Assembly: GCA_022448665.1 (NCBI GenBank)
Contig: JAKUUO010000044.1
Location: 1 to 5,918, forward strand
Reading direction: 5' to 3'
DNA: 5,918 nucleotides
Origin: Candidatus Thalassarchaeum betae
GTDB taxonomy: Archaea > Thermoplasmatota > Poseidoniia > Poseidoniales > Thalassarchaeaceae
The translations under genes and the position numbers were made by a program. The notes under the pieces are model-generated. The model saw nothing but the letters and a program-made list of their open reading frames with translations. It had not been told where the DNA came from and did no database searches. Of this stretch, positions 1-5,753 are shown piece after piece; positions within the stretch are counted from its first letter, which is position 1; every line of letters begins with the position of its first letter.

Positions 1-532
1 CCAACCCCTCCCGTGCCTCTCGGCAGACACCAGATGGGCTGCCATCGGCGGCGGCGATGGAGTCAAGCACGCCCGGATACTGGTCGGAGTGGGTGAGGAC
101 CAGGACGTCCTGGTGGTTCTTGGCGGCGGAGCGGATCATGGTGGGCCCGCCGATGTCTATCATCTCGATGAGTTCGTCGATGGGTGCGGGAGGATCGCGC
201 GCAGCCACCGCTTCAAAGGGATAGAGATTGACGCAAACGAGGTCTATCGGGAGGTAGCCCAACTCGCCGAGGGCAGACATGTCGTCCTCGCGCTCACGTC
301 GTGCGAGAATGCCTCCGTGCACAGCCGGGTGCAGCGTCTTCACTCGTCCGTCGAAGACCTCCGGGTGCCCCGTGGCCTCGGAAACCTCGGTGACTTCGAG
401 GCCCGCCTCCCTGAGAGAACGCGCGGTCCCGCCAGTCGAGAGGAGTTCCCAACCCATGCCTGCGAGGGCTCGCCCCAGAGTCTCGATGCCTGACTTGTCC
501 CAGACGCTGAGCAGAGCGCGCGGCGAAGCCAT
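1..532 (-). CDS. purH: PurH, IMP cyclohydrolase domain (N-terminal part, cut by left edge)
   Basis: Encodes the N-terminal MGS-like IMP cyclohydrolase domain of PurH, which closes FAICAR to IMP in the last step of cytoplasmic purine synthesis. The 177 visible residues show the family landmarks in order: SVWDKSGI (9-16), STGGT (32-36), TEVSEATGHPEVFDGRVKTLHP (the DGRVKTLHP core is 61-69) followed by HGGIL (72-76), VNLYPFE (101-107), and IDIGGPTMIRSAAKNH (125-140). The frame runs open off the left edge, so the C-terminal AICAR transformylase domain of a full-length PurH (about 500 residues) would lie outside the window, and its presence here is unproven. I chose the ATG at 532-530 because the homology begins within a few residues; the frame stays open upstream but has no better start. 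It lies 46 bp after the thermosome stop on the same strand, and an AT-rich element 22 bp before the ATG suggests its own promoter. Family call is sure; domain completeness is unknown. Confidence 0.94.
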   Translation of the reverse strand, partial: MASPRALLSVWDKSGIETLGRALAGMGWELLSTGGTARSLREAGLEVTEVSEATGHPEVFDGRVKTLHPAVHGGILARREREDDMSALGELGYLPIDLVCVNLYPFEAVAARDPPAPIDELIEMIDIGGPTMIRSAAKNHQDVLVLTHSDQYPGVLDSIAAADGSPSGVCREAREGL

Positions 533-554
533 GCTGATGCGTTCGTGCGGCGGA

Positions 555-562
555 CTTGAATT
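555..562 (-). promoter_or_regulatory. Possible TATA-like element of purH
   Basis: On the minus strand this reads AATTCAAG, the only AT-rich patch in the 46-bp gap between the thermosome stop and the purH ATG. It occupies about -30 to -23 relative to the start codon, where an archaeal TATA box would sit if transcription began at or next to the ATG (a leaderless message). The same 8-mer lies 23 bp before the start of the minus-strand gene at 3517, which supports a shared promoter role. It is not a strong TATA consensus, so the assignment rests on position and recurrence. Confidence 0.4.
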
Positions 563-578
563 GTTCGCGTCGGCAGTC

Positions 579-2150
579 CTAGTCGCCTCGAGCGGAGATG
601 ACCTGGTCTATCCTGAGCATGCTCATAGCGGTCTCTGTGGCCGCCTCGAGACCGTCCTCAATGACTGCCCTCGGATGCCATACCCCATCGGCTGCACCAA
701 CAGCACCATCAGCGGTGATTCCGACGAAACCGCCGTCCTCTCTGGCAGCGGCTCGCAGTTCGAGGACTCTGTCCAGCGGGTCACCGCCGGCGTTCTCGAC
801 CAAAGTGGATGGAATCGTCTCGAGGGCACGAGCAAAGGCATCCATTGCGAGTCTCGCCCGGCCCGGTTCGGCCTCGGATGCCCGACGCACGGCGTGGGCC
901 ATGCGAGCGTGAATCGAACCGCCCCCAGGCAGCAGCTCGCCGCTCGCAATAGCCAGCGAAGTGGCTCGCAGTGCGTCGTGCAAGCCCCGGATGATCTCCT
1001 CGGTGGCCGTCTCGCCGCTGCCGCCGACCTCGATGGTCACGACACGGGGGCTGGCGCACTCCTCGATCCTGATGATGTCCTCGACCTGGTCGGTGGCCTC
1101 TCGGCGCTCCCAGAGCAGCGAACCACATGCCCCGAGGTCTGCAGGCTCGATATCGAGTATCGAGTCGACGATGTTGGCTCCGACAGCCTCAGCGGCGTTG
1201 CGAACCTCCGATTCGTCCAGTTCGCCCACTGCGAGGATGTCCTCGTCGGACAGGCGGTGCAGGATGTCGCGGTCGACCTCGCCAGAGCATAGTATGACCT
1301 GTGCCCCGCTGGCGATAACCGCCTCGGCGAGCGCGTCCTTGCGGGCCTGCTCGGCGTCGACGAAGGAGTCGAGTTGCTCGGCGTCGGTGATCTGTATCTC
1401 TGCGTCGCGAGTCATCGAGCGAATCTTCAGATCACCGCCAAGCACCGCGACCTTGGCGTCGGTCAGCCTGTTGGGCAGGGTGTCCATCAACACGCGGCGG
1501 TTGATGATGACGCCGCGAACCATTCGCGAATCACGCAGTCCCCCGGTGCCGGTCTTGAACATAGCAACATGCTCCGCACCGGCATCGTCGCGATTGGCGG
1601 CTAGCGTGGTGAGTGCCTCCACGACAATCGATGAGAAGTGATCGAGCGCCGCCTCTGCGCCCTTACCACGAAGCGCGGTCTCAGCCACTGCGAGGAGGCG
1701 TTCATCAGACACGCTTTGCGTGTCTGTGTCCATCTGATCCCGGGCAGAAACGAGGGCGACCTGGTAGCCATCGACGAGGGTCAGTGGGTGCAGCCCCTTG
1801 CGCATGAGGGTGCTGGCCTGTTGGAGCAGCGAGCCACACAGGAGCATCGTGGTGGTGACACCATCGCCGCAGGCCTCCTCCTGCGAGTTCCCCATCGAGA
1901 CCATCATCTTGGCCGCAGGGTGCTTGACGAGAAGCTCGGCGACGATCTTGGCGCCGTCGTTGGTGATGGCTGTCGTCCCATCGGCCTTGTACAGCATCTT
2001 ATCGAGTCCGCGTGGACCGAAGGTCGGTTTGAGCAAGTCCGAGAACACCTGTGCGGCGCTGATCAGCTTGTCCTGGACCTCGGCACCACTGGTGACCTTG
2101 GTCTGGTCCTTCACAATGGTAACCGGTGGCTTGGCCGCACCCTCGCTCAT
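579..2150 (-). CDS. Thermosome (group II chaperonin) subunit, divergent
   Basis: ATP-driven cytoplasmic folding chaperone of the TCP-1/Cpn60 group II family, expected to form a double-ring complex with a built-in lid. The 523 residues are slightly short for the family (about 540-550). Equatorial segments are about 1-140 and 390-523, with intermediate and apical parts between. Visible motifs: GPRG (45-48), TNDGAKI (63-69), GDGVTTT (95-101), RKGLHP (117-122), DAEIQITD (249-256) before the apical lid helix, LHDAL with the expected catalytic Asp at 392, PGGG (408-411), ENAGGDP (452-458) and LRIDQVI (512-518). Departures from consensus are the first Thr of GDGTTT replaced by Val98, the acid usually found in GGGAxE replaced by His414, and no GGM-rich tail. 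The frame extends upstream to 2330, but homology starts near residue 11 after the ATG at 2150, and the longer version would run across the divergent promoter. purH follows 46 bp downstream. Family is certain; whether it is the main subunit or a paralogue cannot be told here. Confidence 0.96.
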   Translation of the reverse strand: MSEGAAKPPVTIVKDQTKVTSGAEVQDKLISAAQVFSDLLKPTFGPRGLDKMLYKADGTTAITNDGAKIVAELLVKHPAAKMMVSMGNSQEEACGDGVTTTMLLCGSLLQQASTLMRKGLHPLTLVDGYQVALVSARDQMDTDTQSVSDERLLAVAETALRGKGAEAALDHFSSIVVEALTTLAANRDDAGAEHVAMFKTGTGGLRDSRMVRGVIINRRVLMDTLPNRLTDAKVAVLGGDLKIRSMTRDAEIQITDAEQLDSFVDAEQARKDALAEAVIASGAQVILCSGEVDRDILHRLSDEDILAVGELDESEVRNAAEAVGANIVDSILDIEPADLGACGSLLWERREATDQVEDIIRIEECASPRVVTIEVGGSGETATEEIIRGLHDALRATSLAIASGELLPGGGSIHARMAHAVRRASEAEPGRARLAMDAFARALETIPSTLVENAGGDPLDRVLELRAAAREDGGFVGITADGAVGAADGVWHPRAVIEDGLEAATETAMSMLRIDQVISARGD

Positions 2151-2157
2151 GGATTCG

Positions 2158-2176
2158 GGCGACCCTAGGGGTCGCC
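2158..2176. promoter_or_regulatory. Perfect 8-3-8 palindrome before the thermosome start, probable operator
   Basis: The sequence GGCGACCC-TAG-GGGTCGCC is a perfect inverted repeat with 8-bp arms and a 3-bp centre. Its near edge is 7 bp from the thermosome ATG (2150). The nearest TATA-like element for that gene (TTTACGA on the minus strand, 2191-2197) would place the transcription start at about 2167-2169, in the middle of the palindrome. A dimeric repressor bound there would block initiation, as known archaeal heat-shock regulators do at chaperone promoters, though the sequence does not resemble the operators I know for those. If transcription starts further upstream it would form a stable hairpin in the leader RNA. 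Confidence 0.5.
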
Positions 2177-2190
2177 ATGAATGCTTTGAG

Positions 2191-2197
2191 TCGTAAA
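2191..2197. promoter_or_regulatory. TATA-like element in the thermosome / envelope-protein divergent spacer
   Basis: TCGTAAA on the plus strand, TTTACGA on the minus strand, lies in the only AT-richer part of the 68-bp spacer 2151-2218. Read on the plus strand it ends 21 bp before the ATG at 2219, fitting a leaderless transcript of the envelope-protein gene. Read on the minus strand it would give the thermosome a leader of roughly 18 nt. One element serving both directions is inference, and the match to a TATA box is weak. Confidence 0.3.
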
Positions 2198-2218
2198 CCG
2201 GCCCGTTGTGAGTGGAGA

Positions 2219-3205
2219 ATGGAGAATATCTATCCGGGTGGGGCATCAGCCGGAGTCGTGCCCAGAACGGCTGTGGTGCTCGTTTTCCTGCTCCTCGCAG
2301 GGCCCTTCGGGATGCTCGTCCCGGCGGCATCGGCGCAGATTCTGCCGGACATCACCATAGAGTGCGTGAATAGTGTGGATGTGGATGTCTCACCGGGCTC
2401 GACGAGGACTGCGATGGTGAACTGCGAACTGGAGAACGCCTCGATGTGGGAGGAGGAGGTGAGTCTGGATATCAGCTCGGAGGATTTGTCCGCCACAGGG
2501 CCGGACAGTGTCTCCGTCCCGGCGGGGGAGACCGTGCTGATCTCGATTACTGTGTCTGCGGACCAAGACGAAGAAGCGGGGGACTACCAGGTCAACGTCT
2601 CGGCGGAGGTGACCTCAGCTAGCGGCGTCCCGGTCCCCGGGCTGGCCAGCGATTCCGACGAGGTCGAGGTGACGATAGCCGAGTACACCACCTGCGACCA
2701 CACCGTAGGGCAGGGCGGAGGCACTCTGGAGGCCGGACAGATCATCTCGTTCTCGGTTTCGATATCCTGCGACAGCAACACCGATTCCACGACCAAATAC
2801 AGCACCCGATTGATCGACGACTCCGGCTCGGCTGCCTGGCCCTCCGGATTCGACGACCAGAGCCCGCAGTGCGAAGTTCTGATTCCTGACGGGGGGACCT
2901 CGGAGAACTGCCAGTTCCAGATACTGACACCCTCCAATCTCGAGTACACCTGGGAGGGTTGCGTCATCGTTCTCGAAGACGGGGGGTCGGTGCCGAAGTC
3001 GTGCCCCAGCTCCAATGTGGTCAACATCAAGGTCGAGCCGAAGACGCTCGGGATAGGCTCCATCGAACTCACCGGCAACGGGTCGATCTTCGGTGAGTAC
3101 TCCGACGAGGCCCCTATCATCATCGGCGGGGTCGCCACAGTCCTCGTGCTGGCTATCGTCGGGATGCTCGTCGCAAGGCGCAGAAGGCGCTCACTCGACG
3201 ATTAG
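2219..3205 (+). CDS. Secreted, disulfide-rich, single-pass membrane-anchored protein
   Basis: No named family recognised; 328 residues built as a type I envelope protein. Residues 1-39 look like a signal peptide, with a hydrophobic stretch about 17-36 and likely cleavage after Ala-Ser-Ala (37-39). The ectodomain seems to be two beta-sandwich units, about 44-154 and 157-274. The first has the PAGETVLISITVSAD...AGDYQVNVSAEV pattern (101-131) typical of NEW3/CARDB-like Ig-fold domains. All eight ectodomain cysteines can be paired in order (49/69, 159/184, 218/231, 248/262). There are three N-glycosylation sequons (Asn73, 126, 287) and an acidic composition. A membrane helix at 299-319 is followed by five arginines (320-324) as stop-transfer signal. 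The frame opens earlier (ATG at 2126 and 2177), but the ATG at 2219 gives a normal signal peptide and avoids overlap with the thermosome gene and the palindrome. It lies divergent from the thermosome and tail-to-tail with the next gene. A surface-layer or adhesion role is a guess. Confidence 0.85.
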   Translation: MENIYPGGASAGVVPRTAVVLVFLLLAGPFGMLVPAASAQILPDITIECVNSVDVDVSPGSTRTAMVNCELENASMWEEEVSLDISSEDLSATGPDSVSVPAGETVLISITVSADQDEEAGDYQVNVSAEVTSASGVPVPGLASDSDEVEVTIAEYTTCDHTVGQGGGTLEAGQIISFSVSISCDSNTDSTTKYSTRLIDDSGSAAWPSGFDDQSPQCEVLIPDGGTSENCQFQILTPSNLEYTWEGCVIVLEDGGSVPKSCPSSNVVNIKVEPKTLGIGSIELTGNGSIFGEYSDEAPIIIGGVATVLVLAIVGMLVARRRRRSLDD

Positions 3206-3517
3206 GATGTGCCATCTCAGAATCAGGGTCGAGATAATCGCCAGCCCTAAGGAGACGCTCTCAGAGAAGTTGAAAGTCCCTGTGAAAATGACGTACTGAA
3301 CGGCTGTAAGGGCAATGACGACGGCTAGGTCCTGAAACGTCCCACGGCCGAAGCCGGAGTGGTCCACCATGTGCTGCCTGTTCTGGACAGCGACCACGGC
3401 CAGAGCCAGGATGCCCAAAACGAGGAGGTGCCCGACCAACCATCCTGTGGTGGCTCCGAACGCCTCGACTATCGTGTCTTGTACGCTGCCTAGCACCATC
3501 GACGCGAGGTCGGCCAT
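3191..3517 (-). CDS. Small three-helix membrane protein, unknown function
   Basis: 108 residues, not recognised as a known family. It shows three hydrophobic segments long enough to cross the membrane, about 25-45, 63-82 and 87-107. Before them is a short amphipathic N-terminal stretch (4-20), and between the first and second a polar loop rich in His, Gln and Gly (45-62). The start is the ATG at 3517-3515. An AT-rich TATA-like box 23 bp upstream supports this start and a leaderless message. The stop lies inside the 3' end of the plus-strand envelope-protein gene, giving a 15-bp convergent overlap (3191-3205). The even hydrophobic pattern, a promoter in the right place and the lack of any better frame in the 386 bp between the flanking genes argue that it is real. 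No catalytic residues stand out. It could be a subunit or partner of a larger membrane system, but nothing here names one. Confidence 0.68.
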   Translation of the reverse strand: MADLASMVLGSVQDTIVEAFGATTGWLVGHLLVLGILALAVVAVQNRQHMVDHSGFGRGTFQDLAVVIALTAVQYVIFTGTFNFSESVSLGLAIISTLILRWHILIVE

Positions 3518-3544
3518 GGCTGTGCCAAACGAAGACTGCTCTTG

Positions 3545-3552
3545 AATTAAAT
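3545..3552 (-). promoter_or_regulatory. TATA-like box of the small membrane protein gene
   Basis: On the minus strand the patch reads ATTTAATT and continues into CAAG, giving the 8-mer AATTCAAG at 3548-3541, 23 bp before the ATG at 3517. The centre of the AT block is about 31 bp upstream of the start codon, so transcription would begin within a few bases of it. It is the most AT-rich block of the 74-bp divergent spacer. On the plus strand the same block lies about 40 bp before the GTG at 3592, so it could also drive the glycosyltransferase operon with a leader near 15 nt. Confidence 0.5.
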
Positions 3553-3555
3553 GAC

Positions 3556-3592
3556 CGAAGCCCCTTATCGTGACTACCCAAGCGTGGCTTCG
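3556..3592. repeat. 7-bp inverted repeat flanking the glycosyltransferase start
   Basis: CGAAGCC at 3556-3562 is exactly complementary to GGCTTCG at 3586-3592, with 23 bp between. The right arm ends on the first base of the proposed GTG start codon, so the pair brackets the likely start region of the operon. It could be an operator or chance: a 7-bp pair somewhere in a 74-bp spacer is not very improbable. Confidence 0.25.
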
Positions 3593-4818
3593 TGGAAGAG
3601 CAACGCCCGCGCCTGCTCGTCGTCAAGGCGGCGATGACCGTTCACGGTGGCGCCGCGCGCGACCTGTTGCGCAACCTGCCCAGCGTCGCCGAGCACTTCG
3701 AAGTCCGCTTCGCCTGTCTGAACCTGCTCGACTCGCAGCGCACGATGCTGCTCTCGCAAGACATCCAGATCCTCGAGCCGTACTACCAGTGGCAACCTAA
3801 TGACGGCCTGCTGAACGAAATCTCAGCCGGCCAAGAACGCAGTGCTGCGGCTGCATGGAAGGAGCATTCGAGTGTTCACGCGGCTATCGAGTGGGCCGAT
3901 GCGATCCACCTCACCGGGGGCAACGGCTCGATGGAGCTCCCCGCCTTCGTCCCCCCCGGCAAGCCACTGCACCTGCACTTCCTGGAGTCCAAGCCCGGCA
4001 TCCACGATGACATCAGCCACCTCAACCCGGATGGCAGCGGCGGCTGGCGCCCGAAACTGATGCACCTGCTGCAGAGCCGTCAGCGAGCAAGGATCGAGAA
4101 GTCGTTCAGAGGCTTCGCCGAGAACCAGAACTGGAGCGTCTCTGCGAACTCGGAGTTCTCGGCCCAGAACCTGCACCGGATCTACGGAATCAAAGGCGGG
4201 GTCCTGTACCCCTCGGTCGACCTCAGCGAGTTCAGCCGCGAGGAGTCACGGGGCGAGGGTGCGGCCTTCGCGGCGTTGGGGCTGGGCGAGTCTGGCTCGT
4301 ACGCTGTCACAGTCGGCCGGCTGTCTCGCTTCAAGGGAATCTACGAGGCCGTCGACCATCTGGTCGGCAGTGGTCTGAACCTAGTGGTCATCGGAGGTGG
4401 CAAGGAGGGTGAGAACGCTGCACTGCGCCAGTATGGTGAGAGGTGCGACGTCAGCGTCAAAGTGCTATCGGGCATTGATTCCGAGTCCATGCGCGCCGTC
4501 ATGCGACGCTCGGCTGCGGTGATTGGGCTGGCCCACGGGGAGGCCTTCGGGCTGACACCGATTGAAGCGATGGCGATCGGCGTCCCGCCCATCTTCGTCG
4601 ATGAAGGCGGCTACACCGAGACGGTGGTCGACCAGCTCAACGGCAGGCTGCTCGAGCGCGGGGACATCGAGGCGTGGCAGAGGGCTCTGGAGCAGGCTCA
4701 GGACGCGGGCACGCGGGAGCGCTGGGCGCGCAACGGCATGGAGCGGATCGAAGAGATGGGTCTGACTCCGCAGGAGCACGCGAAGCGCCTGGCCGCCATC
4801 ATCAGCACCGAGGGCTAG
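3592..4818 (+). CDS. Glycosyltransferase, GT4-like (GT-B fold)
   Basis: Transfers a sugar from a nucleotide-sugar donor to an unknown acceptor; the family usually works at the cytoplasmic face of the membrane on glycan or glycolipid precursors. The 408 residues fit a complete GT-B enzyme. The N-terminal acceptor half opens with strand RLLVVKAAM (7-15) and VHGGAARDLL (17-26), the family's GGA loop. A HLHFLESKPG segment (127-136) lies where the acceptor-side loop is expected. The donor half has VGRLSRFKGI (241-250) with the phosphate-contacting Arg243 and Lys248, then GEAFGLTPIEAM (316-327), which holds the E-x7-E pair Glu317/Glu325. No signal peptide or membrane helix. The start is a GTG at 3592, since an in-frame TGA lies at 3571; an ATG at 3634 would cut off the first strand and is less likely. 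It heads an operon with the kinase 2 bp downstream. Donor and acceptor cannot be read from sequence. Confidence 0.93.
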   Translation: MEEQRPRLLVVKAAMTVHGGAARDLLRNLPSVAEHFEVRFACLNLLDSQRTMLLSQDIQILEPYYQWQPNDGLLNEISAGQERSAAAAWKEHSSVHAAIEWADAIHLTGGNGSMELPAFVPPGKPLHLHFLESKPGIHDDISHLNPDGSGGWRPKLMHLLQSRQRARIEKSFRGFAENQNWSVSANSEFSAQNLHRIYGIKGGVLYPSVDLSEFSREESRGEGAAFAALGLGESGSYAVTVGRLSRFKGIYEAVDHLVGSGLNLVVIGGGKEGENAALRQYGERCDVSVKVLSGIDSESMRAVMRRSAAVIGLAHGEAFGLTPIEAMAIGVPPIFVDEGGYTETVVDQLNGRLLERGDIEAWQRALEQAQDAGTRERWARNGMERIEEMGLTPQEHAKRLAAIISTEG

Positions 4819-4820
4819 AC

Positions 4821-5753
4821 ATGGCCATCGGGGTGAGTCTCGAAGACGCGGAGTGGGTGGTCGGGCTCGCCGGCCACACGGGCGTCGAGTCGGTAGAGCG
4901 TCTTGCCGGCGGCTGGGACAACTCGAACCACAGGATCCGCTTGGCCGGTGGCTCGAGTCTGGTACTCAAGATATGGCAGGCTCAAAGCGTGCCCGAGGAT
5001 GTCGAAACCGTGATACAGCGTCACATCTGGATCGACGGGAACGGAATCCCCACCGCAGTTCCGATGATGCTTGAAACGGGTGCTCGATACGCTGTTCGCG
5101 ATGGTGTGGCGTGGACGCTTCTCCCCTTCATCGAGGGCGGGCACCTCGGCAGTGATGCGGCATCGCTGACCAGTCTGGGCGTGGTGATGGCCAGGATGCA
5201 CGAGGCACCCACAGCCGAGTGCTTCCCGACCGAGTTCACGATGGGCTGGACCCTCTTCGAGCGCATGTTCGCACACGCCGAAGAGAGCGGCGAGTGGACG
5301 CCCTTCCCATGGATGCTGCGAGGGGAGTCGGCAGCGCTGCGCGAGAGCATCCCGGCGGGCCTCCCGCAGGGCATCCTGCATGGGGACCTGTTCCCGGACA
5401 ACGTCATTGGCAGCGAGGGGGAGGTAACCGCGATCCTCGACCTCGAGGAGGCCTGGATAGGTCCGCGAGCATTCGATCTGGTGATGGCCTACGTCGGATT
5501 CGGCTGGGACGGCGGCGAGCCCTCAGAGGAGCGCTGGCAGGCTCTGCTCTCAGGTTACCAATCGGTCCGCAGTCTAACTGAAGACGAGTGGTCTGCGCTG
5601 CCTAATCTGCATCGCTACGCCACCTTGTCGATTGCAGCTTGGAGATACTGGAAACACAATATGTCCCAGCCGGATGAGGAGCTTGCGGACCGCTACCTCG
5701 AGATGGTCGAGAGGCTTGATGTACCGCTCCCATTCATGGAGAATCGAAGATGA
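4821..5753 (+). CDS. Small-molecule kinase, homoserine kinase II / APH family
   Basis: Predicted ATP-dependent phosphotransferase of the protein-kinase-like APH superfamily (ThrB2, SrkA, choline and aminoglycoside kinases), acting on the hydroxyl of a small molecule. 310 residues, normal for the family. The N-lobe holds GGWDNSNHRIRL (30-41), the nucleotide loop resembling the E-N-S-N motif of homoserine kinase II, and the ATP-binding Lys50 in LVLKIW (47-52). The C-lobe has LHGDLFPDNV (186-195), with catalytic Asp189 and metal-binding Asn194, and ILDLEEAWIGPRAFDL (205-220), with metal-binding Asp207 replacing the DFG position. All key residues are present, so it should be active. The HGDLFPDN form is closest to ThrB2-type kinases, but substrate cannot be assigned; sugar, choline-like or amino-alcohol substrates are open, and the upstream glycosyltransferase favours an envelope precursor. 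The start ATG follows the glycosyltransferase stop by 2 bp, and its own stop overlaps the next start in ATGA. A longer frame from 4674 is overlap and rejected. Confidence 0.9.
   Translation: MAIGVSLEDAEWVVGLAGHTGVESVERLAGGWDNSNHRIRLAGGSSLVLKIWQAQSVPEDVETVIQRHIWIDGNGIPTAVPMMLETGARYAVRDGVAWTLLPFIEGGHLGSDAASLTSLGVVMARMHEAPTAECFPTEFTMGWTLFERMFAHAEESGEWTPFPWMLRGESAALRESIPAGLPQGILHGDLFPDNVIGSEGEVTAILDLEEAWIGPRAFDLVMAYVGFGWDGGEPSEERWQALLSGYQSVRSLTEDEWSALPNLHRYATLSIAAWRYWKHNMSQPDEELADRYLEMVERLDVPLPFMENRR

Noticed and set aside
1141..1172. Short tandem-like TATCGAG repeat
   Set aside because: It lies in the thermosome coding frame, encodes ordinary residues (DSILDIE) and has only two imperfect copies, so it is chance codon use.
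279..1292. Long plus-strand open frame opposite purH and the thermosome
   Set aside because: It runs antisense through two genes with unmistakable family motifs and its product has no recognisable domain. GC-rich coding DNA commonly opens frames on the other strand.
961..1641. Serine- and alanine-rich plus-strand frame inside the thermosome gene
   Set aside because: Low-complexity antisense product within conserved chaperonin coding sequence; no promoter or start signal.
1638..2168. Plus-strand frame of 176 residues opposite the thermosome N-terminus
   Set aside because: Antisense to the most conserved part of the thermosome; no recognisable domain.
2126..2218. Earlier starts (ATG at 2126 or 2177) for the envelope protein
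   Set aside because: 2126 lies inside the thermosome gene and 2177 abuts the palindrome. Both lengthen the region ahead of the signal peptide, while 2219 gives a normal one. 2177 cannot be fully excluded.
2151..2330. 60-residue N-terminal extension of the thermosome from an ATG at 2330
   Set aside because: The extension is Arg/Pro-rich, has no family similarity, crosses the spacer and palindrome, and overlaps the signal peptide of the divergent gene. The ATG at 2150 fits the family start.
2888..2987. Two runs of six G (in GACGGGGGG) as possible phase-variation tracts
   Set aside because: Each encodes the Asp-Gly-Gly of the repeated hairpin in frame, and six bases is short for slippage-based switching.
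2584..3138. Minus-strand frame of 184 residues inside the envelope-protein gene
   Set aside because: Antisense product with no membrane, signal or domain features, whereas the plus frame has a signal peptide, paired cysteines and an anchor.
3261..3626. Minus-strand frame overlapping the small membrane gene
   Set aside because: It is Arg/Ser/His-rich with no hydrophobic pattern and would start inside the glycosyltransferase gene. The 3191-3517 frame is more protein-like.
4674..4820. Upstream extension of the kinase from an ATG at 4674
   Set aside because: It would overlap the C-terminus of the glycosyltransferase by nearly 150 bp. The ATG at 4821, 2 bp after that stop, begins just before the kinase N-lobe.
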